Assembly (NCBI GenBank): GCA_021848345.1
Contig: JAJZUV010000013.1
Span: forward strand, 1 to 64,000
Direction of reading: 5' to 3'
DNA: 64,000 bases
DNA from: Pseudomonadota bacterium
GTDB taxonomy: Bacteria > Pseudomonadota > Gammaproteobacteria > Burkholderiales > Burkholderiaceae_C
The translations under genes were made by a program, and so were the position numbers. The notes below the pieces were generated by a model that made no database searches, had not been told where the DNA came from, and saw only the letters and a list, made by a program, of their open reading frames with translations. Every line of letters begins with the position of its first letter. Within the stretch, counting starts at the first letter, position 1. Shown here piece after piece: positions 17,271-27,491 of the stretch.

Positions 17271-17843
17271 TCAATGTCCCCGGTCGGGGCCCCGATCGTC
17301 GCCGCGGTCCGGGCCGTGCCCGCGACCGTGGTCCCCCCGATCCGGGCCGCGGCCGTGGTCGAAGCCGGGGCCGCCGGGGCGGCGATCGGGTCCGCGTTCG
17401 GGTCCGCGCGGCGGTCCGGGATGGAATTCGCGCCAGTCGCGGCGGTCGTGGTACTCGTGCGCCATGCGCTGGTAGCGCCCCCAGTCCGGATCGCGGAAGC
17501 GCCGCAGCGCACCGGGTGGCGGGCCGGGACGCCACGGACCGCCATAGCCGGGGCCGGTGTACCAGCCGCCGCGGTAGCGGTAGTAGTACACGCCGCCGAC
17601 GTAGAAGATCGGCTGCTGCAGGCCCAGCGCGACGTAGGCGCCGATTTCCGGCAGCCAGACCATCGCCTGCGGGGCCACCGTGACCGGCGGCGGCGCATAC
17701 ACCGGCGCGGGCGCGTACACCGGCGGCGGGTTGCCCACGGTGATGGAAAAACTCACCGGCGGACCGTCGGCCCGCGCCGGAGCCGCGGCGAAGCTGCCGA
17801 GCGCCAGTGCGGCGGCGGCGGGAATCAGGATGTTTCGTTTCAT
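17271..17843 (-). CDS. Small secreted protein with a charged repetitive C-terminus
   Basis: 190 residues from ATG 17843, supported by AAGGA nine bases upstream; ATG 17864 lacks a ribosome-binding site. A signal peptide ends near APARADG (about residue 25). A Val/Pro/Tyr-rich stretch (VYAPAPVYAPPP) and an aromatic block (FYVGGVYYYRYRGGWYTG) follow. The last about 40 residues are a degenerate repeat of GPDRG/HGRG units, unlike a folded enzyme and suggestive of a metal- or polyanion-binding tail. It lies 71 bases upstream of the next small secreted protein on the same strand. Family and function are not recognised. Confidence 0.7.
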   Translation of the reverse strand: MKRNILIPAAAALALGSFAAAPARADGPPVSFSITVGNPPPVYAPAPVYAPPPVTVAPQAMVWLPEIGAYVALGLQQPIFYVGGVYYYRYRGGWYTGPGYGGPWRPGPPPGALRRFRDPDWGRYQRMAHEYHDRRDWREFHPGPPRGPERGPDRRPGGPGFDHGRGPDRGDHGRGHGPDRGDDRGPDRGH

Positions 17844-17936
17844 GGCGGCGATTCCTTGCGACATATCGGGGCGTCCGGCGCAATCGGCAACGACTGTTGC
17901 AGTTTCCCGGCTTGCGAACCCCCGGCTTGTGGCGGA

Positions 17937-17945
17937 TTATCCACA
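17937..17945 (+). promoter_or_regulatory. Consensus DnaA box (isolated)
   Basis: TTATCCACA is a perfect 9-base DnaA recognition sequence, in the 239-base divergent gap between the small secreted protein (start 17843) and the beta-propeller gene (start 18083). Its last five bases also form the right arm of a TGTGG...CCACA dyad. A single box can regulate a promoter, but a 9-mer also occurs by chance. Confidence 0.3.
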
Positions 17946-18082
17946 GTACCATTGCTGCTTTATTGCCGCATCGCGCGGCGTACCGGCCTGTGCTGTCAAC
18001 GGCCCGCCCGAGCGCCGCGTTGACGCACAAGCCCCCTCCGATCCGTGCCGCCTGCGCGCGGGCGTCCCATCCCGATTCCTCC

Positions 18083-19123
18083 ATGCGTCGTCAATTCCTG
18101 CGTCAAGCCGCCTCGCTGGCGCTGACCCCTCTGTTCGGGCGCGCCGCGCTGGCCGCCGGCGACGATCCCAACCGGGTGGTGGTGCTCGACTCGGCCGACG
18201 CCAGCATCACGCTGGTGGACCAGAGCACGCGTCGCGTGCTGCAGACCTTCGCGGCCGGCAAGGAGCCGCACCATCTGATGGTCACGCCCGACAACAAGTT
18301 GTTGATCGTGGCCGATGCCATCAGCGGCAACCTGTTGTTCCTGAACCCGGTCAGCGGCCAGCCCGAAGGCTGGCTCGCCGGCATCGAGGACCCCTATCAG
18401 ATCGGCTTCTCGCCGGACCGCAACTGGTTCGTCGCCAACTGCCTGCGCCTGAACCGCGTCGACCTGTACCGCTACGGCGGCGGACGCGCGCTGCAACTGG
18501 TCAAGCGCATGCCGCTGGAGGCCATTCCGAGCCACATGGCCTTCACCGCCGACAGCCAGATCGTGTTCGTCAGCCTGCAGCAGACGGGCGAGGTGGCGGC
18601 GATCCACCTGCCCACGCAGAGCCTGCTGTGGACCATGAAGGTGGGCGACACCCCCGCCGGCGTGTGGCTGACGCCGCAGGACCGGGTGCTGCTGGTGGGC
18701 CTGACCGGCTCCAACGCGGTCGTCGCGGTGGACTGGCGCAGGCGCCAGGTGGTGGCGCGCATCGTCACCGGCGAGGCGGCGCACAATTTCCGCTCCTGCG
18801 CCGACGGGCGCCACGTGTTCGTGAGCAACCGCATTTCCGACTCCATCAGCATCCTCGACATGCAGGCGCTGCGCAAGGTGGGCGACATCACCGGGCTGCG
18901 CCCCGGGCCGGACGACATGGAACTGTCGGCCGACCGCCGCTGGCTGTGGACCACCTTCCGCTTCGACCGCACCATCGGGGTCATCGACCTGCAAAGCCTC
19001 AAGCTGGCCGACGTGATCGGCGTGGGCAAGTCGCCGCACGGCATCTACTTCCGCGACCGCGCGCCCTTCTACGACAACCTGCCGCCGCTGTCGCCGCCGG
19101 TGGCCGCGCCGCTGGCGACCTGA
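18083..19123 (+). CDS. Tat-exported YncE-like beta-propeller protein
   Basis: 346 residues from ATG 18083. The N-terminus MRRQFLRQAASLALTP is a twin-arginine (RRxFLR) signal, with cleavage near AALAAG. The rest is a run of about seven 40-residue blades of the YVTN/cytochrome-d1-like type: VVVLDSADASITLVD, HHLMVTPDNKLLIVADA, and SNRISDSISILDMQALR repeat the pattern. Such propellers act as periplasmic scaffolds or binding proteins; none of the known heme-d1 or quinoprotein ligands is evident. The Tat signal suggests folding, perhaps with a cofactor, before export. The sterol-desaturase-like gene begins 19 bases downstream, likely in one operon. Confidence 0.85.
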   Translation: MRRQFLRQAASLALTPLFGRAALAAGDDPNRVVVLDSADASITLVDQSTRRVLQTFAAGKEPHHLMVTPDNKLLIVADAISGNLLFLNPVSGQPEGWLAGIEDPYQIGFSPDRNWFVANCLRLNRVDLYRYGGGRALQLVKRMPLEAIPSHMAFTADSQIVFVSLQQTGEVAAIHLPTQSLLWTMKVGDTPAGVWLTPQDRVLLVGLTGSNAVVAVDWRRRQVVARIVTGEAAHNFRSCADGRHVFVSNRISDSISILDMQALRKVGDITGLRPGPDDMELSADRRWLWTTFRFDRTIGVIDLQSLKLADVIGVGKSPHGIYFRDRAPFYDNLPPLSPPVAAPLAT

Positions 19124-19142
19124 GCGGGCACGCGCATCCGCC

Positions 19143-20195
19143 ATGCACTCCGTCGCCACCCTGCTGGGCGCCGTCCCGCAACTCTTCGGGCAAGTCACCG
19201 GGCTCGCGCAGACCTGGCTGTTCGTGACCATCGTGCAGCCGCTGCTATGGCACCTGCACATGATGGACCTGGACGACATGGCCTACGACGGCCTGCTGTG
19301 GGTGGTCTACGGCGCGCTGCAGGTGCTGCTGGTGTACGCGGTGCTGCGCCCGCTGGAATGGCTGGCGCCGCTGGAGCGCTGGGAGAACCGCCGCGGCATC
19401 GGCCCCGACGTGATCTACACCCTGCTCAACCGCCTGGGCCTGCTGCCCCTGGTGTTCTTTCTCACCCTGCAGCCGTTGTTCGACCTGGCGCTGGCGTGGC
19501 TGCACCTGCACGGGCTGGACAACCTGAACCTGGACGCGCTGTGGCCCGGCATGTCCCTGCATCCGCTGGCGGGGTTCCTGATCTACCTCGTGGTGCTGGA
19601 CTTCGCCGGCTACTGGTACCACCGCTGGCAGCACCAGATCGGCTGGTGGTGGGAGCTGCACGCGGTGCACCACAGCCAGCGCAAGCTGTCGCTGTGGGCC
19701 GACGATCGCAACCACTTCCTGGACGACACGCTGCAGGCCGCCTTCTTCGCCGCGCTGGCCCTGTGCATCGGCGTGCCGCCGTCGCAGTTCGTCGCGCTGA
19801 CCCTGGTGGGCGGCGCGCTGCAGAGCGTGCAGCACGCCAACATGCGCTTCGACTTCGGGCGCATCGGCGAGCGCCTGCTGGTCGGGCCGCGCTTCCACCG
19901 CCTGCACCACGCGGTGGGCTTCGGCCACGAGCTCGGCCATGGCAACCGCGCGCGCCTGTACGGCTGCAACTTCGGCGTGCTGCTGCCGTGGTGGGACATG
20001 CTGTTCGGCTCGGCCGACTTCGGCACCCCGCTGCAGCCCACCGGCGTGCGTGCCCAGCTGCCGGGCCCCGAGGGGGCCGGCGAGAACTACGGCGAAGGCC
20101 TGTGGGCGCAGCAGGCGCTGGCCTTCGTGCGCATCGGCGCTCGCGTCGCGCGCGCGCTGCGCGGCGCGACGGCCGGGGCGCGGGCCACCCCCTGA
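19143..20195 (+). CDS. Sterol desaturase/fatty acid hydroxylase superfamily membrane protein
   Basis: 350 residues with about six hydrophobic segments. The three histidine clusters of this non-heme diiron family are present: HRWQH (160-164), HAVHH (173-177) and HRLHH (252-256), with a further His at GHELGHG. Family enzymes use O2 to hydroxylate or desaturate lipids at the inner membrane. Bacterial substrates include carotenoids, hopanoids and fatty acids, and the sequence does not say which applies here. It lies 19 bases downstream of the Tat-exported propeller gene. Confidence 0.88.
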   Translation: MHSVATLLGAVPQLFGQVTGLAQTWLFVTIVQPLLWHLHMMDLDDMAYDGLLWVVYGALQVLLVYAVLRPLEWLAPLERWENRRGIGPDVIYTLLNRLGLLPLVFFLTLQPLFDLALAWLHLHGLDNLNLDALWPGMSLHPLAGFLIYLVVLDFAGYWYHRWQHQIGWWWELHAVHHSQRKLSLWADDRNHFLDDTLQAAFFAALALCIGVPPSQFVALTLVGGALQSVQHANMRFDFGRIGERLLVGPRFHRLHHAVGFGHELGHGNRARLYGCNFGVLLPWWDMLFGSADFGTPLQPTGVRAQLPGPEGAGENYGEGLWAQQALAFVRIGARVARALRGATAGARATP

Positions 20196-20346
20196 GTCGG
20201 GCGCCCGGGTCGCGACGCGCCCGGCCCTGGCGCCGGCATGGTCCAGCGTCTGCGTCGCCGCGTCCGGCGGCCTACACTGCAAGGTCCGGCGCGCACGGCC
20301 CCCGCGCGCGCCGTTACTCCCTGCAACAACGCCCGTGCCAAGCCCC

Positions 20347-20958
20347 ATGTCGAGCCCCGAGCCATCCTCCGAGCAGGTCACCGAGCAGCAAGCCGAACAG
20401 GCCATCCGCACGCTGCTGCGCTGGGCCGGCGACGATCCCTCGCGCGAGGGCCTGCGCGACACCCCGCGGCGCGTGGCGCGCGCCTGGCGCGAATGGTGCG
20501 CCGGCTACGCGCAGGACCCCACCGCCTACCTGGCGCGCACCTTCGAGGAGGTCGCCGGCTACGACGAGATCATCGTGCTGCGCGACATCGATTTCGAGAG
20601 CCACTGCGAGCACCACATGGCGCCGATCATCGGGCGCGTGCACGTGGGCTACCTGCCGCGCAACCGCGTGGTGGGCATCAGCAAGCTGGCGCGCGTGGTC
20701 GACGCCTACGCCAAGCGCCTGCAGGTGCAGGAAAAGCTCACCGCGCAGATCGCGCAATGCATCCAGGACACGCTGCAGCCCCACGGCGTGGGGGTGATCG
20801 TCGAGGCCTCGCACGAATGCATGACCACGCGCGGCGTGCACAAGCGCGGCGTCAGCATGGTCACCAGCACCCTGCTCGGCAGTTTCCGCAGCGACCCCAG
20901 CACGCGCCAGGAGTTCATGCGCCTGGTGCGCGGGGCGGGGGCCTTCGGCCCGCGCTGA
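20347..20958 (+). CDS. folE: GTP cyclohydrolase I
   Basis: 203 residues from ATG 20347, the usual family length. Zinc ligands are Cys87 and His90 in SHCEHHMAP and Cys158 in HECMTTRGV, and the catalytic region [12 protein letters not shown] is intact. The enzyme converts GTP to 7,8-dihydroneopterin triphosphate, the first step of folate (and possibly pterin cofactor) synthesis in the cytoplasm. It stands apart, 151 bases from the upstream gene, and ends convergent to metW. Its stop codon lies inside a 10-base tandem repeat. Confidence 0.96.
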   Translation: MSSPEPSSEQVTEQQAEQAIRTLLRWAGDDPSREGLRDTPRRVARAWREWCAGYAQDPTAYLARTFEEVAGYDEIIVLRDIDFESHCEHHMAPIIGRVHVGYLPRNRVVGISKLARVVDAYAKRLQVQEKLTAQIAQCIQDTLQPHGVGVIVEASHECMTTRGVHKRGVSMVTSTLLGSFRSDPSTRQEFMRLVRGAGAFGPR

Positions 20959-20990
20959 TCCGCGCTATCCCGCGCTAGCCCGCGCTGAAC
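20951..20990. repeat. Four tandem copies of a 10-base unit spanning two convergent stop codons
   Basis: Four consecutive decamers, CGCGCTGATC, CGCGCTATCC, CGCGCTAGCC and CGCGCTGAAC, share CGCGCT and a final C. The first contains the folE TGA (20956-20958) and the third contains the metW stop (TAG on the minus strand, 20975-20977). Confidence 0.8.
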
Positions 20991-21553
20991 ACGAACATCG
21001 CCTCGGAGGCGAGCAGGTTGGGCAGGGTATGCACCTCGCGCCCGGCCTGGATGCCCAGCGCCTGGCGCACGCGCAGCCCGCACTTGGCGGCCAGCACGGA
21101 GAAGTCCGCGTAGGTGGTCACGCGCAGGTTCGGCGTGTCGTACCACTCGTAGGGCAGTTCCTCGGTCACCGGCAGGCGCCCCGAGGCCACGCGCAGGCGG
21201 ATGCGCCAGTGCGCGAAGTTGGCGAAGGTGGCGATGCCCTGGCGACCCACCCGCGAGGCCTCGCGCAGCGCGCGCTCGGTGTTGCGCAGGTTGGGCAGCG
21301 AGTCGATCATCAGCACCACGTCGAAGCTGTCGTCGGCGAACATCGCCAGGCCCTGCTCGAGGTCCAGTTGCAGCACGTCGACCCCGCGCCTGGCGCAGGC
21401 CACCACCTTGTCGGGGTCGATCTCCACCCCCTGCACCGAGCAGCCGCGGCGCTCGCGCAGGTGCGCCAGCAGCGCGCCGTTGCCGCACCCCAGGTCGAGC
21501 ACCCGGCTGCCCTGGGGCACGCGCGCCGCGATGATGTCGAAACGCGGGTTCAT
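20975..21553 (-). CDS. metW: Methionine biosynthesis protein MetW (methyltransferase fold)
   Basis: 192 residues from ATG 21553, which overlaps the metX stop codon (ATGA), so the two are translationally coupled. The SAM-binding motif [15 protein letters not shown] (about residues 18-32) and the acidic end of strand 2 (GVEID) give a Rossmann methyltransferase fold. MetW accompanies MetX in proteobacteria that use it for homoserine acylation and is needed for its full activity, although its own methyltransferase activity is doubtful. The stop falls in a decamer repeat shared with the end of folE. Confidence 0.94.
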   Translation of the reverse strand: MNPRFDIIAARVPQGSRVLDLGCGNGALLAHLRERRGCSVQGVEIDPDKVVACARRGVDVLQLDLEQGLAMFADDSFDVVLMIDSLPNLRNTERALREASRVGRQGIATFANFAHWRIRLRVASGRLPVTEELPYEWYDTPNLRVTTYADFSVLAAKCGLRVRQALGIQAGREVHTLPNLLASEAMFVFSAG

Positions 21554-22707
21554 TCCTGCACCTCCTGCGCCAGGCCGAGCTGCTCGGCGATGCGCCCGAA
21601 GTAGGCGCGCACCACGTCGTGGTAGTGGGGCTCGTCCATCAGGAAGGCGTCGTGCCCGTGCGGGGAGTCGATCTCGGCGTAGCTGACCTCGCGCCGATTG
21701 GCCAGCAGCGCGCGCACGATCTCGCGCGAACGCTCGGGCGAGAAGCGCCAGTCGGTGGTGAAGCTGGTGAGCAGGAAGCGCGCGCGCGCCGGCGCCAGCG
21801 CCGCCGCCAGGTTGCCGTCGTGCTCGCCGGCGGGGTCGAAGTAGTCCAGCGCGCGGGTCAGCAGCAGGTAGGTGTTGGCGTCGAAGTATCCGCTGAACTT
21901 CTCGCCCTGGTGGCGCAGGTAGCTCTCGATCTGGAATTCCACGTCGAAGCCGTAGTTCAGCGCCCCCGAACGCAGGCTGCGCCCGAACTTGCGGGCCATC
22001 GCGTCGTCGCTGAGGTAGGTGATGTGGCCGATCATGCGCGCCACGCTCAAGCCCTGGCGCGGCACCACGCCGTGCGCGTAGTAGTCGCCGCCGTGGAACT
22101 CGGGGTCGGTGATGATGGCGCGCCGCGCCACTTCGTTGAAGGCGATGTTCTGCGCCGAAAGACTGGGCGCGGTGGCACTGGCCACGCAATGCGCCACACG
22201 CTCGGGGTGGCGCACCGCCCAGGCCAGCGCCTGCATGCCGCCCAGGCTGCCGCCCATCACCGCGGCCAGACGTTCGATGCCCAGGCGGTCGAGCACGCGC
22301 GCCTGCGCGTCCACCCAGTCCTCCACGGTGACCACCGGAAAGCGGCTGCCCCAGGGCTTGCCGGTGGCTTCGTCGATGCTCATCGGGCCGGTGGAGCCGA
22401 AGCACGAGCCCAGGTTGTTCACGCCGATGACGAAAAACCGCCGCGTGTCCACCGGGCGCCCGGGCCCCACCATGTTGTCCCACCAGCCGCGCGTCTTCTC
22501 GTCGCCGCCGTAGCGCCCGGCGACGTGGTGGCTGGCGTTGAGCGCGTGGCACACCAGCACCGCGTTGCTGCGCTCGGCGTTCAGCCTGCCGTAGGTCTCG
22601 ACCATGAGGTCGTAGGGGGGCATCACCGCGCCGCTCTTGAGCGGCAGCGGCGTGTCGAAGTGCATGCGCTCGGGCCTCGGCTCGGGCGCTTCCGGGATCG
22701 GTGCCAT
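21550..22707 (-). CDS. metX: Homoserine O-acyltransferase MetX
   Basis: 385 residues from ATG 22707. Alpha/beta-hydrolase fold with the nucleophile Ser154 in [10 protein letters not shown] and a C-terminal catalytic Asp/His in [11 protein letters not shown]. The N-terminal block [15 protein letters not shown] and [12 protein letters not shown] are typical of MetX. It activates homoserine as O-acetyl- or O-succinyl-homoserine for methionine synthesis. Proteobacterial MetX paired with MetW is often the succinyl-using form, and the specificity cannot be fixed by eye. It is divergent from the LOG-family gene across only 69 bases, leaving no room for a SAM riboswitch of known size plus a promoter. 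Confidence 0.94.
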   Translation of the reverse strand: MAPIPEAPEPRPERMHFDTPLPLKSGAVMPPYDLMVETYGRLNAERSNAVLVCHALNASHHVAGRYGGDEKTRGWWDNMVGPGRPVDTRRFFVIGVNNLGSCFGSTGPMSIDEATGKPWGSRFPVVTVEDWVDAQARVLDRLGIERLAAVMGGSLGGMQALAWAVRHPERVAHCVASATAPSLSAQNIAFNEVARRAIITDPEFHGGDYYAHGVVPRQGLSVARMIGHITYLSDDAMARKFGRSLRSGALNYGFDVEFQIESYLRHQGEKFSGYFDANTYLLLTRALDYFDPAGEHDGNLAAALAPARARFLLTSFTTDWRFSPERSREIVRALLANRREVSYAEIDSPHGHDAFLMDEPHYHDVVRAYFGRIAEQLGLAQEVQE

Positions 22708-22776
22708 GGGTCGGGAAGGAAGGCGGCAGCGCTGCCCGCCGCGACGGCCAGTATAGGGTTCGCGTACAGTGGCGGC

Positions 22777-23664
22777 ATGTCCAGGAAACCCAAGAGCTCG
22801 CTGCACGCGCGCAACTTCCCGAGCGCGCGCGAGGAAGCCGCCGCGCACCGCCTGCCCTCGCGCTACTCGGGCCCCGAGAGCAGTTACCGGCTGGCCTTCA
22901 CCGACACCGCCTTCCTGCTGCAGGAGGACCTGCGCCCGGTGCGCATGCAGCTCGAGCTGCTCAAGCCCGAGATGGTGCAGCGCGAGCGCGGCATCGACGC
23001 CACCGTGGTGGTGTTCGGCAGCGCGCGCATCAAGCCGCCGGATCTGGCGCAGCAGCTGCTGGAACAGGCGCAGGCCGACGGCGACGCGCAGGCCGTGGCG
23101 CGCGCGCGCCAGGCGCTCAAGCTGTCGCGCCACTACGTGGAGGCGCGGCGCTTCGCCGAACTGGTGACCCGCGCCAGCCACGAGCTGGCGCAGCCGCTGG
23201 CCGTGGTCACGGGCGGCGGGCCGGGCATCATGGAAGCCGGCAACCGCGGCGCGCTCGACGCCGGCGGGCCCAGCGTGGGGCTCAACATCGTGCTGCCCCA
23301 CGAGGAGGAGCCCAACCCCTACATCACCCCCGAGTTGTGCTTCCGCTTCCACTATTTCGCGATGCGCAAGATGCACTTCCTGATGCGCGCGGTCGCGCTG
23401 GTGTGCTTTCCCGGGGGCTTCGGCACGCTGGACGAGTTGTTCGAGGTGCTCACGCTGACCCAGACCCGCAAGGTGCACAAGCGCCCCATCCTGCTGTTCG
23501 ACCGCGAGTTCTGGACCTCGCTGATCGATTTCGAGCACCTCGTGCACACCGGCATGATCGGCGCCCAGGATCTGCAGCTGTTCCATTACGTGGAAACGGC
23601 CGAGGAGGCCTGGGAACTGCTGCAACGCGAACTCGGCATCGACGCCGAGACCGGCGCCGCCTGA
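22777..23664 (+). CDS. LOG-family protein (TIGR00730-type Rossmann fold)
   Basis: 295 residues from ATG 22777. The lysine-decarboxylase-like signatures [14 protein letters not shown] (about residues 147-160) and [13 protein letters not shown] (about 211-223) are both present. Plant and bacterial LOG proteins release cytokinin bases from their ribotides; many bacterial homologues act as nucleotide 5'-monophosphate phosphoribohydrolases. This one has a longer N-terminus (about 80 residues) than the shortest LOGs. The upstream gap to metX is 69 bases and contains TATAGG on the plus strand and TATACT on the minus strand, so overlapping divergent promoters are plausible. Confidence 0.85.
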   Translation: MSRKPKSSLHARNFPSAREEAAAHRLPSRYSGPESSYRLAFTDTAFLLQEDLRPVRMQLELLKPEMVQRERGIDATVVVFGSARIKPPDLAQQLLEQAQADGDAQAVARARQALKLSRHYVEARRFAELVTRASHELAQPLAVVTGGGPGIMEAGNRGALDAGGPSVGLNIVLPHEEEPNPYITPELCFRFHYFAMRKMHFLMRAVALVCFPGGFGTLDELFEVLTLTQTRKVHKRPILLFDREFWTSLIDFEHLVHTGMIGAQDLQLFHYVETAEEAWELLQRELGIDAETGAA

Positions 23665-23686
23665 GCCGTCGGGACGCGCTCGCGCC

Positions 23687-24124
23687 ATGGCCTTCGGACG
23701 CTTCGAACGCACGCAGGGCGAGGCGCCCCTGTCGGACATCAACATGACCCCGCTGATCGACGTCATGCTGGTGCTGCTGGTGATCCTGCTTCTCACCGCG
23801 CCGCTGCTGGACGGGCGCATCGCGCTGAACCTGCCGCGGGTGAGCGCCTCGCCGGCGCCGGCCGCGCCGGGCGCGCTGGTGCTCGACCTGCGGCGCGACG
23901 GCAGCATGGTGCTGGGCGGGCAGCCGGTGAGCCAGGCCGCGCTGCCCGCTCTGCTGCGTGCACGCGCGGCCACCGACGCCCACGCCGAGCTGCGCATCCG
24001 CGCCGACAGCGCGGTTCCCTACGGCGACGTGGCGCGGGTCATGGCCGCCGCGCAGGCGGCCGGCCTGAGCCGCGTGGGCCTGCTCACGCAGCCGCCGGGC
24101 GCCGCGCCGCCCCCCGGGCGCTGA
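23687..24124 (+). CDS. ExbD/TolR-family biopolymer transport protein
   Basis: 145 residues with one transmembrane helix near residues 21-40, carrying the conserved proton-path Asp in [17 protein letters not shown] periplasmic domain follows (about 65-130, [19 protein letters not shown]). ExbD/TolR work with ExbB/TolQ to transmit proton motive force to TonB- or Pal-type systems. No ExbB/TolQ partner is next to it in this window. It lies 22 bases after the LOG gene and 140 before leuS, where an exbB-exbD pair is common in related genomes as I recall. Confidence 0.88.
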   Translation: MAFGRFERTQGEAPLSDINMTPLIDVMLVLLVILLLTAPLLDGRIALNLPRVSASPAPAAPGALVLDLRRDGSMVLGGQPVSQAALPALLRARAATDAHAELRIRADSAVPYGDVARVMAAAQAAGLSRVGLLTQPPGAAPPPGR

Positions 24125-24264
24125 AGCCGCGGGGAGCCTCGCCGCACGCGCCCCGCGCGACCCGCCGGACCCCGGGCGCGCGCGGTATTCGGCGGCCCAA
24201 CTAACATGCGGGTTTGCGCCCTGCCGCGCGCGGCGGGGCGAAGGACCCCTTCCCACCAGCCGAC

Positions 24265-26940
24265 ATGAATTCCAAGTACGACGCCGCCGCGGTCGAACGC
24301 GCCGCGCAACAGCACTGGCAGGCCACCGACGCCTATCGCGTGCGCGAGGAGGCCCCGGGCCGGAAGTTCTACGCCTGCTCCATGCTGCCCTACCCCAGCG
24401 GCAAGCTGCACATGGGACACGTGCGCAACTACACCATCAACGACATGTTGACCCGGTACCTGCGCATGAACGGCCACAACGTGCTCATGCCCATGGGCTG
24501 GGACGCCTTCGGGCTGCCGGCGGAGAACGCGGCCATGAAGAACCGCGTGCCGCCTGCCCGCTGGACCTACGACAACATCGCCACCATGAAGCGGCAGATG
24601 CAGTCGATGGGCCTGGCCATCGACTGGAGCCGGGAAGTGGCGACCTGCTCGCCGGAGTACTACCGCTGGAACCAGTGGCTGTTCCTGAAGATGCTGGAAA
24701 AGGGCATCGCCGAGCGCCGCACCCAGGTGGTCAACTGGGACCCGGTGGACCAGACCGTGCTGGCCAACGAGCAGGTCATCGACGGGCGCGGCTGGCGCAG
24801 CGGCGCGCTGGTGGAACGGCGCGAGATTCCCGGCTACTACCTGCGCATCACCGACTACGCCGAGGAACTGCTGGCGGCGGTGTCGGACCCCTCCGACCCC
24901 AACTTCCTGTCCGGCTGGCCCGAGCGGGTGCGCCTGATGCAGGAGAACTGGATCGGGCGCAGCGAGGGCGTGCGCTTCGCCTTCGAGCACGACATCCGGG
25001 ATGCCTCCGGGCGGCCGATCCAGGACGGGCGCATGTACGTGTTCACCACGCGCGCCGACACCATCCTGGGCGTGACCTTCTGCGCGGTGGCGCCCGAGCA
25101 CCCGCTGGCCGCCCACGCGGCAGGCTCCAACCCCGGACTGGCCGCTTTCATCGAGCGCTGCGCGCAGGGCGGCACCACCGAGGCGGAGCTGGCGCTGAAG
25201 GACAAGGAAGGCATGCCCACCGGGCTGCACGTGCGCCATCCGCTGACCGGGGAGAACGTGCCGGTGTGGGTGGGCAACTACGTGCTGATGAGCTACGGAG
25301 ACGGCGCCGTGATGGGCGTGCCCGCGCACGACGAGCGGGATTTCGCCTTCGCGCGCAAGTACGGTCTGCCCATCCGCCAGGTCGTGGAGGTGCCGGGCGA
25401 GAGCTTCAGCGACACGGCCTGGGCCGAGTGGTACGGCGACAAGCTGCGCTGCCAGTGCGTGAACTCCGGGGCCGGCTTCGAGTTCCTCGACGGCCTGGGC
25501 TATCGCGAGGCCGTGGACCGCGTGGCCTCGCTGCTGGCCGAGCGCGGCCTGGGGGAAAAGCGCACCACCTGGCGCCTGCGCGACTGGGGCATCTCGCGCC
25601 AGCGCTACTGGGGCACGCCGATCCCGATGATCCACTGCGAGCACTGCGGCACGGTGCCGGTGCCCGAGCGCGACCTGCCGGTGATGCTGCCCGAGGACCT
25701 GATCCCCGACGGCAGCGGCAACCCGCTGGCGCGCTGCGAGTCCTTCCTGAAGGTCGACTGTCCGAGCTGCGGGCGCCCCGCGCGGCGCGAGACCGACACC
25801 ATGGACACCTTCGTCGACTCGTCCTGGTACTACATGCGCTACACCTGCGCGGACAACCACCAGGCCATGGTCGACGCGCGCGCCGACCAGTGGCTGCCGA
25901 TGGACCAGTACATCGGCGGCATCGAGCACGCGATCCTGCACCTGCTGTACGCGCGCTTCTGGACCAAGGTGATGCGCGACTGCGGGCTGGTGAAGGCCGA
26001 CGAGCCCTTCAAGCGCCTGCTCACCCAGGGCATGGTGCTCAACCACATCTACTCGCGTCGCGCCGCCTCAGGGGGCATCGAGTACTTCTGGCCCCACGAG
26101 GTCGACAACGTGCTCGACGCGCAGGGCCACATCGTGGGGGCCAGGCTCAAGGCCGACGGCAGCGCCGTGAACTACGACGGCATCGGCACCATGAGCAAGA
26201 GCAAGAACAACGGGGTCGACCCGCAGGAACTGATCGACCGCTACGGCGCCGATACCGCGCGTCTGTTCACCATGTTCGCGGCGCCGCCCGAAGCGACGCT
26301 GGAGTGGAACGACGCCGCGGTGGAGGGCGCGCAGCGCTTCCTGCGCCGCGTGTGGGACGGCGCGCAGGCGGCCGCCGCGGCCGGCGCCGCGCCGGCCGGC
26401 GCCTGGTCGGAACTGCCGCGCGAGGCCGCTGGCCTGGCCGACGCCCGGCGCGAGATCCACCTCGCGCTGCGTCAAGTCACCCACGACTACGAGCGCATGC
26501 AGTACAACACGGTCGTGTCCGGCTGCATGAAAATGCTCAACCAGATCGAACAGGCGGCGTCGCTGCAGGCCGCGCCGCAGGCGTGGCGCGGAGCCCTGCT
26601 CGACGAGTCGTGGGGCATCCTGCTGCGCGCGCTGTATCCGGCCACACCGCACATCTGCCATGTGCTGTGGCGGCAACTGGGCTTCGAGGCGCGCCTGGGC
26701 TCGCTGCTCGACGCCCCCTGGCCCCAGGTGGATCCGGAGGCCTTGCGCCAGGACGAACTCGACCTGGTGCTGCAGATCAACGGCAAGCTGCGCGGCAGCC
26801 TGCGCGTGCCGGCCGCGGCCGACCGCGCGGCCATCGAGGCGGCCGCGCTGGCAAGCCCGGAGTTCGCGCGCCACGCCGAGGGACGCAGCGCGAAAAAGGT
26901 GATCGTCGTGCCGCAGAGGTTGGTCAATGTGGTGGTCTGA
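24265..26940 (+). CDS. leuS: Leucyl-tRNA synthetase
   Basis: 891 residues from ATG 24265, close to the family norm. Class I signatures are the HIGH-type HMGH (about residues 50-53 in [11 protein letters not shown]) and MSKSK (643-647 in [13 protein letters not shown]). The CP1 editing domain ([19 protein letters not shown] and [17 protein letters not shown]-type block) lies near residues 260-360. It charges tRNA-Leu in the cytoplasm. The 140-base upstream gap shows no T-box-like leader. lptE begins inside its last codons. Confidence 0.97.
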   Translation: MNSKYDAAAVERAAQQHWQATDAYRVREEAPGRKFYACSMLPYPSGKLHMGHVRNYTINDMLTRYLRMNGHNVLMPMGWDAFGLPAENAAMKNRVPPARWTYDNIATMKRQMQSMGLAIDWSREVATCSPEYYRWNQWLFLKMLEKGIAERRTQVVNWDPVDQTVLANEQVIDGRGWRSGALVERREIPGYYLRITDYAEELLAAVSDPSDPNFLSGWPERVRLMQENWIGRSEGVRFAFEHDIRDASGRPIQDGRMYVFTTRADTILGVTFCAVAPEHPLAAHAAGSNPGLAAFIERCAQGGTTEAELALKDKEGMPTGLHVRHPLTGENVPVWVGNYVLMSYGDGAVMGVPAHDERDFAFARKYGLPIRQVVEVPGESFSDTAWAEWYGDKLRCQCVNSGAGFEFLDGLGYREAVDRVASLLAERGLGEKRTTWRLRDWGISRQRYWGTPIPMIHCEHCGTVPVPERDLPVMLPEDLIPDGSGNPLARCESFLKVDCPSCGRPARRETDTMDTFVDSSWYYMRYTCADNHQAMVDARADQWLPMDQYIGGIEHAILHLLYARFWTKVMRDCGLVKADEPFKRLLTQGMVLNHIYSRRAASGGIEYFWPHEVDNVLDAQGHIVGARLKADGSAVNYDGIGTMSKSKNNGVDPQELIDRYGADTARLFTMFAAPPEATLEWNDAAVEGAQRFLRRVWDGAQAAAAAGAAPAGAWSELPREAAGLADARREIHLALRQVTHDYERMQYNTVVSGCMKMLNQIEQAASLQAAPQAWRGALLDESWGILLRALYPATPHICHVLWRQLGFEARLGSLLDAPWPQVDPEALRQDELDLVLQINGKLRGSLRVPAAADRAAIEAAALASPEFARHAEGRSAKKVIVVPQRLVNVVV

Positions 26941-27475
26941 GCCCCGCGCCCGCGCGGCGCGCCGCGCCTGCCTGCACGTGGCGGGCGTCGCCGTGCTGGC
27001 CGCCGCGCTGGGCGGCTGCGGCTTCCAGCTGCGCCAGTCCACCAACCTGGAGTTCGACACCATCGCGCTGCGCGGCCAGGGCGGCCCGCTGATGGATCTG
27101 CTGCGCCGGCGCATCCTGACCACCACGGCCACGCGCATCGTCGACGATCCGAAACAGGCGCAGGCGGTGTTCACGCTGTTGTCCGACGGCACCGCGCAGA
27201 CCCCCACCGCCTACAACTCGGACGGCACGGTGGCGCAATACGCCCTCACCGAGACGGCGCGCTTCGAACTCACCGCGCCCGACGGCCACCCCTACATCGC
27301 GTCGACCACGATCACCCGCACCAGCATGATGAGCTACAACACCTCGACCGTGCTCGCCAAGGCGAACGAGGCGGATCTGCTGTATGCGGGCATGCGCCGC
27401 GACCTGGTCGACCGCATCCTGTTCCAGGTCGGCGCGCTGCACGCGCCGCTGCCGGCGCCGGCGGCGTCGCGATGA
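26927..27475 (+). CDS. lptE: LPS-assembly lipoprotein LptE
   Basis: 182 residues from an ATG inside the end of leuS (14-base overlap). Signal peptide with lipobox LGGC (Cys about 31), followed directly by GFQLRQ, the typical start of mature LptE. Later parts ([52 protein letters not shown]) match the family. LptE plugs LptD in the outer membrane and helps insert LPS. The order leuS-lptE-holA is a standard proteobacterial arrangement. Confidence 0.93.
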   Translation: MWWSEPRARAARRACLHVAGVAVLAAALGGCGFQLRQSTNLEFDTIALRGQGGPLMDLLRRRILTTTATRIVDDPKQAQAVFTLLSDGTAQTPTAYNSDGTVAQYALTETARFELTAPDGHPYIASTTITRTSMMSYNTSTVLAKANEADLLYAGMRRDLVDRILFQVGALHAPLPAPAASR

Positions 27476-27491
27476 GCCGGGGCGATCCACG

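Noticed and set aside
22708-22776. A SAM riboswitch upstream of metX
   Set aside because: The divergent gap is only 69 bases and I see none of the conserved SAM-I, SAM-II or SAM-IV elements; GC-rich arms there look incidental.
24125-24264. A T-box or attenuator leader for leuS
   Set aside because: The 140 bases hold no T-box sequence, no leucine-rich leader peptide and no clear antiterminator.
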